NCBI GenBank assembly: GCA_905250125.1
Contig: CAJNOL010000953.1
Coordinates: 1 to 64,000 of the forward strand
Length of the DNA: 64,000 nucleotides
Direction: 5' to 3'
DNA from: Rotaria sordida
Lineage: Eukaryota; Rotifera; Eurotatoria; Philodinida; Philodinidae
Below the pieces are notes generated by a model that did no database searches, had not been told where the DNA came from, and worked only from the letters and a program-made list of their open reading frames with translations. The stretch's first letter is position 1. Every line of letters begins with the position of its first letter. Shown here one piece after another: positions 34,872 to 45,217 of the stretch. The position numbers and the translations under genes were made by a program.

Positions 34872-36959
34872 TTCCCGTTTCATCGACACTTCCTTAATTA
34901 GGCCGTTTCATCGACAATTTTTTTTTCCCGTTTCATCGACAAATTCGTTTTCCCATTTCATCGACAAGTTCGTTAATGAACAATTTTCGAATATTAATGA
35001 AGAAATCTTCTCTTGGAAAAAGAAATTGAGTAGATCGTGGTGACACTATCCAACAATTTTAAAATAAATGTTATCATCAGCATAAAGGGCATATAAACAC
35101 TTTCTATTAGTGAACATGATTGTTCTTCACACATAAGATTAGTCATGTAGAATATACTAGAAGAAACATAATGTGCTTGTTTCCATTACGTTCTTTGTTT
35201 TCTCTGTTTTCTTTGTGTACGAAAACATATATAAATGCATGTGCTGTGGATATAACATATACATTCAAATCAATATGTTTTCGGTTACTGAAACTACTAA
35301 AGGTAAACAATGTTTATTATTTGATGAATATCGTTATCATCGTGAACGAATTCGTAATACTACTACTTATTGGCGGTGTGAACGTATTGGTGATTGTCGT
35401 GGACGTGTTATCCAAAGAGGTGATGATTTACCTATTGTCACATCACCACACAATCATGATCCGGACAAAATACGAAATGAAATCGAACAATTTAAAACAG
35501 GCCTGAAAAAAAGTATACGTGAAACACAAACACCTATCAAAAAAATATATCGTTCTGAACTTATTAAACGATATTCAAGTAGTCCGGATGATGTTTGTGA
35601 ATTACCTATGTATCATCAAATAAAAAATTCTTTATACCGGACAAAGAATGAAAATTATCCAAGTGTTCCAGAATCTATTAATGAATTTGTTCTTGAAGGT
35701 AGGCTATATTATGACAAAAATTGCTTAATGTTTTTTAATAAATATATTTGATTTTTTTAGGTAAATGGCGTATGTCATTAGACAACCAGGATTTTATTAT
35801 TATCGACCACCATAATCCTCGATTCATTACTTTTGGTACAGCACAATCATTACAAGATTTATGTGCAGCTGACCATTTGTTCATGGATGGAACTTTCAAA
35901 TCATGCCCATCAGTATTCGGCCAACTATATACCATTCATATTGATTCATCTGCTTCGAATGGTACAGTACCAGTTCTTTATTCTTTTTTACCAAAAAAAA
36001 ACCAAGTCAATTTATACATTATTATTAAATGAATTAAGAACCATTACTCTTCAACATGATTTAGTTTTAAATCCAAAATTCATTACGATTGACTTCGAGA
36101 AAGGTGCAATTGCAGCTCTAAAAAATGTATTTCCTAATTCAAAAATTAAAGGTTGTAATTTCTACTACAACCAATGTATTTTCAGAAAAATTCAAGAAAT
36201 TGGACTACAACAAGATTATTATAATTCATCGAACGATGATCCAACCAGTGTAAAACGTTTAGTACAAGGAACTGGAGCTTTAGCTTTTATGCCTATTCAA
36301 GAGGTCAATGAATTATGGTGCAAAATTATGGATAAATTTGAACATATACCACGTTCACAAGATTTCTTTGATTATTTTACTGAAACATGGATTAAAAATG
36401 GATGTTTATTTCCAAGATGTCTATGGAATTATTACAAATTCAATGGTGCCAGAACTAATAATGGTTGTGAAGGATGGCATCATCGACTTAATTCAAATAT
36501 TAACAGTTCGAATCCAAATTTATATCAAGTTATTGATGAATTAAAACGAGATTATGCCTTCAACATGGCCACAATCAAACAACTTACTAGTAGTACAAGC
36601 AAACCTCGACGAAATCCAAAATTTGTTCATCGAAACCAACGAATTATTGATTTGATGAACCGTTATGAAGAAGGTCGTTTGCCATTAACTGAATATTTCG
36701 ATAAAATTAGTCAAACGATTGGTAAAAAATCACAATAAATTCTTGTTATTGTTTGATATAGGACTTATTTATTCTCTCATCATTTCTTATTTCTCTTCTT
36801 GTTAATTTCTGCATAATTATTTTTCTTCAAATAAATACTATTGAATAGAAAGTTTCGATGAAGTGGGAAAAAAATTTTGTCGATGAAATAGGAAAAAAAA
36901 AAGTGTCGATGAAATGGGAAAAATAGCTAATTGGTCTTAGTTTTTCGATGAAGTGGGAC
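34872..36959 (+). mobile_element. MULE DNA transposon with iterated terminal motif
   Basis: Four copies of TTTCCCGTTTCATCGACA-like sequence stand at the left end (34872-34970) and four inverted copies, TCGATGAARTGGGA, at the right (36850-36959). They enclose one MULE transposase gene. Just outside lie AAAAATATGGTATA and AAAAATATATGTATA, which could be a decayed target duplication, but 8 bases intervene on the right and the sequence is AT-rich. The repeated motifs are probable transposase-binding sites. Confidence 0.78.
35275..36738 (+). pseudogene. MULE-type transposase with FLYWCH zinc finger, frameshifted in a run of nine A
   Basis: Exon 1 is 35275-35698 and exon 2 is 35761-36738, with a 62-nt intron. 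The N-terminal 70 residues form a FLYWCH finger (YRYHRER ... TTYWRCERIGDCRGRV ... SPHNHDPD). The MULE core follows: FMDGTFKSCP carries the first catalytic aspartate and FITIDFEKGA the second; then GCNFYYNQCIFRKIQEIGL. The frame breaks at an A9 run near 35991-35999: with one A fewer the two halves join into a 466-residue protein. Whether the extra A is real or a homopolymer error cannot be told from the sequence. Otherwise the gene is well kept, suggesting recent activity. Confidence 0.85.
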
Positions 36960-37080
36960 CAAACCGAAAAATATATGTATAAGGCAGAGAAGCAGGTTAA
37001 ATTGTAAAATTACTGTGAATCGAACTTAATTAAGTGCAAAACGAAAAATTATTTTCACATTCCTGTAAACAAACCACCCA

Positions 37081-37932
37081 TTAGCTGTTACTGTTTCGAA
37101 TATATTTTTCAGCGTGTTTTTTAGCTGACTGTAATAATTGGGTAATTGGTCCACTTAAATTAAATGGAAGTTGATCTCGTTCCGCAAGGGTTGCCATTTC
37201 TTTCATAATAGTATCCTCTAACCGGTGATCAAATTTGCTGCTAACATCGTCAGGTAATGTACATATTATATTTTGCCAATCATGTTTTGATATACCTTTG
37301 TTTTTCACACATTCAGTAATTTTTTCCACCAATTCATCAACCAATTTCTTTCTGGATTCACTTGCATATGGAAGATCGTAGCTGTCGATAAAAGTCATCA
37401 CTTCATGCCAATAACTGAATTTTACATTCTTATCCAACTTTTCAATTTTGTCAAGCGTTTCTTTTACAGCAGGAATAATGACAAAATTCCCATAAAATGA
37501 TAAACAAATGGATAGCTTTCTGACGATTTCATCTCTCGTTATTCTGCCAACAAAGGTATCTGATAGGCACCCTGCACTTCGAGATTCATTTTCTGAACTT
37601 GTACTACATGGATTTTCTGAAGACTTTGCTATAGTAGGTAGAATATATTCTTCCACTTTTACGTTCGGTTTTGCCGCAGTTGATCTTAAATACACTGATT
37701 GTGTTCTTCCATAGTGAACTTGTGGTGCACGTTTCCATATATCGTACTGCGGTTTACGTTGAGAATATTGTAAACAATGTGTTATGATTTGATCTTCAAC
37801 ATCGTCTGGTGAGTAAGGATATGATCGTTTATAGGACTGTCTTGTGACGTACCTATGGTGATTACCACATTTTTCATTAGGTAGTACATCAATACGACTT
37901 AGTACCAGTCGCTTTGCTGTCGATTTAGACAT
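37081..37932 (-). CDS. Protein of unknown family, 283 aa (paralogue of 38474-39148)
   Basis: A clean single-exon frame with mixed, protein-like composition. The N-terminal third is basic and aromatic (RQSYKRSYPYSPDD), the middle serine-rich and probably disordered, and the C-terminal half helical. Two stretches match the neighbour: a segment around SICLSFYGNFVIIPAV (in the neighbour NAMAYFGEQYIIESL), and YWHEVMTFIDS ... NKGISKHDW (WTDVTDYIGN ... EKGISSRQW). An AG acceptor (TTATTCTAG) lies 8 nt before the ATG, so there is a 5' UTR intron or a spliced-leader acceptor. No signal peptide or membrane helix. I do not recognise the family. The MULE ends about 120 bp downstream. Confidence 0.7.
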   Translation of the reverse strand: MSKSTAKRLVLSRIDVLPNEKCGNHHRYVTRQSYKRSYPYSPDDVEDQIITHCLQYSQRKPQYDIWKRAPQVHYGRTQSVYLRSTAAKPNVKVEEYILPTIAKSSENPCSTSSENESRSAGCLSDTFVGRITRDEIVRKLSICLSFYGNFVIIPAVKETLDKIEKLDKNVKFSYWHEVMTFIDSYDLPYASESRKKLVDELVEKITECVKNKGISKHDWQNIICTLPDDVSSKFDHRLEDTIMKEMATLAERDQLPFNLSGPITQLLQSAKKHAEKYIRNSNS

Positions 37933-38473
37933 TTTCGTATCTAGAATAACAAAAAATTAAATTAAACGGGAGTCATTTTGAAGTATCTTTCTGACAAACA
38001 AAAATTTCAAGGATACAATATTTCAAGGTTGCGGTTTTATAAAGTCTATACTACATGGTAGTTCACGTAACTACAAGAAAACATGCAGAAAAAAAGCGAT
38101 GAGAAGCGAGTTTTTTTCTTAAATTAGCTTTCATGAAACAATGCACAGTGAGAAAACATACAAGCTAAATGAAAATGAGTGCAATATTAAAGAAGAAAAA
38201 CCTGTATGTACTAATACTATGCGGAACTTGTGCTCGTGTAGTAGAAAAACATAATTGCAACACATTAAGAATGTTACGCAAGTAAAATGCAATATCTAAT
38301 ACTATATGTAGCAAATTTCTGAAATTACAAGCAAGATAAAAAAAAGTCAGCAAAAGATGAGAAGACTCGGGCAAATAAAAACAACAGCATTATAGTACGT
38401 CACACGTCATACCCTCATAAAAACAAAATGTGAAGCAAATGAAACTGATTTAAGCATGCAAACAACTGTGTGA
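37933..38473. other. Spacer between the two paralogues
   Basis: AT-rich, no gene seen; must hold the promoter of the 37932 gene and the 3' UTR-free side of its neighbour. Confidence 0.4.
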
Positions 38474-39148
38474 TTAAGGCCGCGTTCTTCTTCTTTCCCC
38501 AAGTGCCCTCTTAACTAAATCGGACAAAATCTTTACACCTTCGCTTTCTGCCGGATTATCTATAAGCTCAGCATATTCTTTTATACTCTCTGCATCTGCT
38601 GTATTTGCAGTTGGATGGCACATTTGATTTCTCTCTTGATACCGTAATGTAAGAGTGTTCCACTGCCGGGAAGATATGCCTTTCTCTTCAGCGATAATAC
38701 GAATTCGTCCATAGACACGCTGCTTTTTCTCGCATTCCCATGCGGGTATACGTGGACTGTTACGGTTGCCGATATAGTCCGTAACGTCCGTCCATCGTGC
38801 AAATGATGGTACTGAATAAGCTGGTTGTGTTTCTGTTGCGGGTGCATTTATGTGTTGTTTGCAGTAGTCGTTCAAACTTTCAATAATATATTGTTCGCCA
38901 AAATATGCCATTGCATTTGCTAACTTTACTAGATAGTCATTACGGCGCAGAGTTTCACATTCTGGCGTAGAATCTTTAAATGAATACAGTATGCCTTGTT
39001 TCTGAAATGTCGCTAGGTTATCAACTAAAGAGTAAAATTTGTAATGTCTCTCGATAGTTGGCCAAATATATCCACTGAAGTTTTGCGTTTTTTGTCTTTT
39101 GCGACAATACTGATACTCATGGATCGTTTTTTCATTTGTTGTAGCCAT
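38474..39148 (-). CDS. Protein of unknown family, 224 aa (paralogue of 37081-37932)
   Basis: A single-exon frame in the same orientation as its paralogue. It is predicted helical and soluble, with a basic C-terminus (LGERRRTRP). Segments shared with the neighbour are given there; the spacing between them is similar, which supports common descent. A TTTTCAG acceptor lies 9 nt before the ATG, as in the paralogue, so both share a 5' structure. It lacks the long serine-rich middle part of the neighbour. The codon use is richer in G and C than most flanking sequence. No function can be assigned. Confidence 0.7.
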   Translation of the reverse strand: MATTNEKTIHEYQYCRKRQKTQNFSGYIWPTIERHYKFYSLVDNLATFQKQGILYSFKDSTPECETLRRNDYLVKLANAMAYFGEQYIIESLNDYCKQHINAPATETQPAYSVPSFARWTDVTDYIGNRNSPRIPAWECEKKQRVYGRIRIIAEEKGISSRQWNTLTLRYQERNQMCHPTANTADAESIKEYAELIDNPAESEGVKILSDLVKRALGERRRTRP

Positions 39149-39527
39149 TTATATAATCTGAAAACAGAATATTTTCATCGATGATGTTATCACGTGATTC
39201 TCCTATGTCGGATATTTCTTCATTTTGTTTCCTTTGTTCTACTATCGTATAAATGAGATGTACGATATACATATATACCTTCTTTTTCTTTTCTTTCTGC
39301 TATTTGGATATTTCTCTTGTCTCTTGATGTTGTTCAGGTATTTTCCCTCTCGTTCATGTTTCTTTCCTATTGTCTTTATGGTTTTCTCTTCACGCGTTCA
39401 CTATATATGTTGTGCCCATTTGGAAAATAGGAGAGACGTTTTATTTTCGATCAGTTAGACCGATATCACCCGTTAACAGATGATGATTTGAATTGTTAGT
39501 TAACACATATTAAAAGATTAGATGGCT
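39149..39527. other. Upstream region, no gene seen
   Basis: AT-rich; a hydrophobic frame at 39225 is probably chance. Confidence 0.4.
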
Positions 39528-39636
39528 TGGGTGTGGGTGTGGGTGAGCGTGGGTGTGGAGTGTAGGTGTGGGTGTGGGGTGTGGGTGGGTGCGGGGTGTG
39601 GGTGTGGGTAATGAGAAGATATCCACACCCACACTC
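39528..39636. repeat. Telomere-like hairpin block 9
   Basis: A G-rich arm of about 80 bases (GGGTGTGGGTGTGGGTGAGC and on to GGGTGTGGGTA), loop ATGAGAAGATAT, then only CCACACCCACACTC. The arms are very unequal. The loop carries the GAGAAGAT core. Confidence 0.85.
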
Positions 39637-40030
39637 TAACGAGTTGTTTTTTTTCACAATGAAGTTATTTATGTATTTCTCTCCGCATCGGTCACTTTGT
39701 TCGATTTGGTGCAGAGAAAAATGGTATTGGGTTTTCTTATTTATCTATCTACGGACGACCAATGAACTATCTCAAATATAGCTTGTTACTGTGTCTCTCT
39801 CATCCAACAAGCTGAGAGAAAATAGAAGTTACCAGGTTCTAAAAGTTTCTATAAGCTATATCATCGGTATCTCTATTGCTACAGAGAAACTGGAGATGAT
39901 AATTTTCGAACTCATCATAGGAAAAGACAGAAGGGTCTCTCATCGTAGATAACAGTGGTTAACGAAGAAGGTAAGGAGGTGAGAATAGTGGTAGGAAAAA
40001 TGAATGATCAACGATGTAAGAAAGCGATAA
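39637..40030. other. Spacer, no gene seen
   Basis: Nothing recognised. Confidence 0.4.
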
Positions 40031-40038
40031 AGAGAAAC

Positions 40039-40259
40039 CAAGGGGGAACAAACTGATTTCGATCGCTGAAATCAGTTTGAAATCTCCTGAAATCAGTTTG
40101 AAATCACCAGAAATCACCTGAAGTCAGTTTGAAATCACCTGAGATCGGTTTGAAATCACCTGAAATCACCTGAAATCAGTTTGAAATCACATGAAATCAC
40201 CTGAAATCATATGAAATCATATGAAATCAAGAAATCATGAAATCAATTTGTTCCCCTTG
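40039..40259. mobile_element. 221-bp hAT-like mini-element with near-perfect 8-bp target duplication
   Basis: CAAGGGGGAACAAACTGATTT at the left is mirrored by AAATCAATTTGTTCCCCTTG at the right. AGAGAAAC (40031-40038) and CGAGAAAC (40260-40267) flank it, 7 of 8 identical. The inside is tandem GAAATCACCT / GAAATCAGTTT copies. The ends fit CARGG of hAT. It is a second member of the family at 32978. Confidence 0.78.
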
Positions 40260-40267
40260 CGAGAAAC

Positions 40268-42489
40268 TTTAGAAGTGGATAGTTAGAAAGGGTTAGAAAG
40301 CTGATATGAATAGACTATAGACTACCTAAATTTCTTTTGAAAGCAGCAGATCGGATAAAACAAGCCACATTTTCATAGCACTGTATGACGGTACGTTTCA
40401 AGTAATACTTACCAACGATAATTTTGCTGTTATGGGTTACACCTATACACACTGTTGATTGAAGTGAATTTCCTTCTTTTTTTCCGAGTAAAAAACTGCT
40501 AGGGTATAAAATATTCTTATACTTTTTTTCTGATGCTTTTCATGTTTAATTACATTCAATTGGCTGAAAAAACAATCCTTTTCCCAGAATTTTTTCCGAG
40601 AGTAGAACACACACACCAACCGATAGATCAAACATCGTTATTTTTCATGATAAAGTTGCGCTATATTTACTTTATGATGAAGACATCGATAGATTTTTTC
40701 TCTATCGCTCGAATTGACATGGGGAATAAAAATTTTACTTATGTAGTTTACCTATTTGCGCATTAGTGATCGACTCTGAGAGAAAAAAAAGCAAAAATCG
40801 TTACACATTCTGAAAGGAAAGCATGCGACTATAAGTCTTTTTTGTTTGTCATCCTTGCCGAACAAGGATTGATTGCACAGGCTGTAATAATGAAAACTAT
40901 GTTTCTATCAATACAGTAACTCAAAGAAAGTTATTGTAGGAGAAAAACTATGATGGTTGTGAACAAACAATGTGATGTTTTTGTTAAGAGTCTCGTATGA
41001 CTGTTCTTTCCTTGAAGTGATGATGAGAAAAAGACTTGAACATGTTGGTACAGCGAGCAAGAAAGGAAAGCAAGAAAGGAAAAGGAGCATGAATAACAGG
41101 AAATTGCCATAGAAGCATTATTTATACCTCTACTATTTTCGGGTCTATATTATGCGATCGATTTCCATTTCAAAAAGTAGAAAGTAAATACTTTGCATTT
41201 CTGTATGTATTATTCTTTAACGAAGTTCAGCATGTTTTTTAGATCTACATTAGTCGTCCACAGGCACCAAATAGTAAATTAATCGATGAGTATTCTTTCT
41301 CTTCATCTTTCTTTCGGAAAGAGAATGTATTTGCACACGATATATTTGAGTAGCTGTATCCCCTTATGCAAAAAAGTCCGTTAAAGAATTGACCAATGCA
41401 TCACTTTTTTTTAATTATGCTGAATTTTATTCGTGACATCCATAATTTTTTTTTGGGAGATTTTTTACAATCATTCCAGCCATTTGAAGTTATTTTCTGT
41501 TAAGGAAGCTACTGGATCCGTGTAACTTTCATGCTGAACTTCTTACAGTTGATCTCCATGAAATACGATATATATGAATAATGACCGAGGCTACATTTCA
41601 TCTGAACTTCACTTAAACTTCAATTTACTCTTCATTGAGAAATATTCTTTGCCGTTGATGACACAAAACGCAACGTTTCAAAAGTCAACACAGAAAACTG
41701 TATGCCTAAGTGTTGAACAATTCAAGTGAAAAGAATATGAGCTTGCTAAAATTTCGTTTGATGTTTCTTAAAGTTTTCTCGTAATTCCATCTACGTTGGG
41801 CGTCTTAAATGATCGCATTCAACTGAATTACACAAGTGTGCGCTTCTCTCAGTGTCGAAAAGCAAAACATTACAGTGTTTCTTTCGAAATTATCTTCTTT
41901 TCTTTATTGATTCTTAATTATATTTCCACTAAACCTGAAATAGGAACCTTACATTATTTTTCATATTTTTGTATAGAACTTGTGCCACAAAGAAATCTTT
42001 ACTTTAACACTAGTAACAACAATCCGATACGAATATTAAGTAAAAATAACACTAATAACGTTTATTATCATATTCAATTATTTTTCATCAACAAATGAAT
42101 AAAACCACAAGCTGTCCATTGGTAATGTATCACAAACTTGTAGCCTTTGCAAGTTTCAAAAGAAAATATATTTTATTTGTTCTGTATTTCTATAGTGTCT
42201 TTCAAACAAAAAAATATTGACAGACAGTATATGAGTCTCTTTAAATTTTCATCCAATTTTGATAACTTGCAATCATACTGATGACACCGTACGGCCTCAA
42301 TTTCTCAACTTTAGAGTTCTGAGTTTCGTCATTTTTCCATACATGTTAGTGATCCTTGGACAAATAAAGGAGTACAAACGGATGAGCCGATGTTTTGAAA
42401 CAAATTATTCTCTAACCTAGTCTACATAGAAAAGAACGATCATAGATATAGCACAAAAGAATATTCAGTACAACGAACACGAAAATAAA
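40268..42489. other. Intergenic, no gene seen
   Basis: More than 2 kb of AT-rich sequence with only chance frames. Confidence 0.5.
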
Positions 42490-44235
42490 AATAAAGTGAA
42501 TTTTATTGTTCTATTTTCCTGCATAAAAACCTCAATAACTATCAGAGAATCAAATCACAGAAGGAAAACACACGTAAACTAACTTGTTGCATTCTTCTCG
42601 TAAAATGCTGGACAAATACACCAGAAATAAAGGGGGGGGGGGGGAGAATTAAGCCAAACTAATTTATTCGATTTTTCTCGTAAGACGCAGAAAATTATTG
42701 TCGAAATTAATAGAGCAAAACAAAACCAATCTATTCGCTTTCCTTCAATATGATGCTCAACTACTATCTGATAACTAAATGAGAAAAAGAAAACTAAAGC
42801 CACTGATCTTATTCTAATGCTCTAAAAAACACCCAGAACTGATACGGAGACTAAATGAAGAAACCAAAGTGAATTTAGTTTTGTAATTACATTTTCATTG
42901 TAAAAAGTGCAAGACCTATAAGGATACCTGAAAAAATGAGCAGAAAATGAAAGCTGAACTAGCTCTCTCCATTTCTCTCAGACCATCCAGAGAAAGTACG
43001 GACATTGTTAATAGGAAAAAAGGGCCTCTAGGCTCAATTATTTTATATTTTTCATTAAATTCGCGATCAATATAGGGGTAGCTAAAAGGCAAAGGAGAAA
43101 ATCAAACTAAACCAACCGATTCGGGGTTTCTTAGAAAATGACGCATACTACTGATATTGATGACAACTAAATGACAAAATGAAAAGGAAAGTATGTTTTC
43201 TCATTTTATTGCTTCTATAAAATCTCCGACAGCTATCTGGATAAGTAAAGGAAAAAAAAGTAAACTGAACTATCTTTTTTCGTTTTTCTGGTAAGAAGCG
43301 GAGAAAGTATTAAAGTAATTAATCGAAGAAAAGCAAACTAAACTAACTAATTGGATTTTTTTGATACAGTGAGGGATCACTCCGGGCATAACTACGTGAT
43401 GAAAGAGGAAAATTATCCGAAACCAACCTATGCTAACCTCCCGTAGGACAACACACAATCACAAGAGTAAATAAATCAAGGAAACAAGAATAGAACTAAT
43501 GTTCTGATTGAATTTCTCGAATAAAAAGCGCTAGATGTGTCAGGAAAACTAAACAAAGAGAGAAAAAAATTAAAGTAAACAAACTTTCTAGGTTTTCTCA
43601 GTGACTGGTTTGAAATACGCAGAATAGCTAAATCAAGGAAAAAAAAGGAAAGTGCGTTTACGCATTCCATTGCTGTCGGGAAAATTTAGAGATAGGCATA
43701 GCATAAGTATTAGAAAATAATACCACTTTTGTATTAGAATTAAGAAACTATTTTAATGCTTTTGTAATAGTGTTAAAATATGATTTAATACTTTGGTATT
43801 AGTATTGATTTAAAATTGGAATTATTTAATAGATTGTTCGGGCGCATTAGTATATAATAATGAAGTTTTCATATAATACTAATACCAAAGGATTAAAGTA
43901 CTTTTTTAATATTGATAAAGAAAGTATTAAATTATTTTCTTAATTCTAATACAAAAGTATGAAAAATAGCATTAGTTGAGGCAATACTAATGCTAAGGAG
44001 CTATCTCTAGAAAATCTTTAGGCAACTACCGGGATAACTCAATGAAGAAAAGAAAACTGAATTTCATATCTGCCTTTAATTCTCTTATAAGATCCACCAG
44101 AATTGAAAGAATGACTCAGTGAAGAAAGAAAAATTTCAAGTTGACTTTCAAATTAGATTTACATTATAGAATACGCAGGAATCGCTAGAATAACTGAACA
44201 AAGAAGCAAGACATGAAAAGTAAACAAATAACGCG
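42490..44235. repeat. Strongly decayed tandem array, about 70-85-bp unit, roughly 20 copies
   Basis: Aligning by eye on the recurring AAACTRAACTAA start gives successive units that share AAACTAAC, an ATTTTTCTCGTAAGA-like middle, a GCAGAAA part and an AACTAAATGAAGAAAAG end. Units begin for example near 42575, 42653, 42722, 42791, 42866, 42946, 43102, 43258 and 43336. Copies are only about 50-60% alike. A palindromic element interrupts it at 43697-44003. A run of 14 G lies at about 42632. Confidence 0.6.
43697..44003. mobile_element. Palindromic AT-rich MITE inserted into the tandem array
   Basis: CTTTTGTATTAGAATTAAGAAA on the left is mirrored by CTTAATTCTAATACAAAAG on the right, and TTTGGTATTAGTATTG by ATAATACTAATACCAAAG nearer the centre. 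Array units resume on both sides. Confidence 0.65.
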
Positions 44236-44352
44236 ACCTAAGCATCACTAACTCTCTACGGAAAAGATATCATCGTGTTAAACACATGGTAAACGAACAC
44301 ACAATATGCGGCGTGTGGATCGAAAGATGCTATTTTAAATGCTGCTGTATGA

Positions 44353-44425
44353 TGGGGGTGCGGGTGTGGATGCATATGGGTGTTGATCTTCTCTTAACTG
44401 ACCCACACCCCACACCCACACCCTC
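44353..44425. repeat. Telomere-like hairpin block 11
   Basis: GGGGGTGCGGGTGTGGATGC, GGGTGTTGATCTTCTCTTAA, then CCCACACCCCACACCCACACC. Reversed, the loop is TTAAGAGAAGATCAACACC, nearly the same as in block 2. Confidence 0.85.
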
Positions 44426-44821
44426 AAATGTTAGTCGTGAAATAATATATTAGTGTATGAATGAATCATTATCGAAGTTTCATATCGATATAAATCATAG
44501 TATGCCAAAGTTTGCTTTCGCTAAAATTTCTAAACAGAATATTTCTATTCAACAATCACAACTTTAATCAGCACCTAGCAATGTTGTTGAATATTATCAA
44601 TTCTATTTAAATCAATTATTAGAATAAAATGATCTATCTCTGGAAACATCAGTTCTCTACAATCGTATATTGCCAAGGTTTGGCTCTATGTTTATATAAG
44701 AATCCAGGTGTTATCCGAAAAATCCTTCAACTTTTAATGAAATTATTCATGCTTATTAAACCAAATATATTTATATAGGCCTACTAATTTGACTTGTTAT
44801 ACTCATTTACAATGAAATTAT

Positions 44822-45046
44822 GGTCATTTTGCAGCCTGCTGACATTGAGAAGAAATGTATTAAGGAAGATTACATTTTATCGATGGCAATTTTGATGAAG
44901 AAAATTGCTGGCAACTAGAAATAAATGAATGCAATGATAATGAATATCAATGTCATAATGGAGAGTGTACACAAAAATCGTTTTATCAAGATAATACTAA
45001 GACTATAAACTGTATTGATGCTGCTGATGGAGTTGAAATATTTTAG
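44822..45046 (+). pseudogene. Relic with an LDL-receptor class A module
   Basis: From 44879 the sequence reads IDGNFDEENC, INECNDNEYQCHNGEC and TINCIDAADGVEIF to a TAG at 45044-45046. The cysteine order with the NGEC and final CIDAAD match an LDLR class A repeat. Upstream, ADIEKKCIKEDYI is in another frame, so there is at least one frameshift. No start or signal peptide is left. It is a decayed piece of a receptor-type gene. Confidence 0.65.
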
Positions 45047-45217
45047 AAGCAAAGTATCTTCTATGATAATACAGATATGAGATGTTGGTGTAAGTTTGAA
45101 GATGGTGGCGGATAACTGGTTCACGAACACCTAACAACATCCATATCCTTTTTCGAAAATGTACGTTTTTATTTGTTAAAAGTTCATGATTACAATACAA
45201 ATAAATTAAATATTTAG

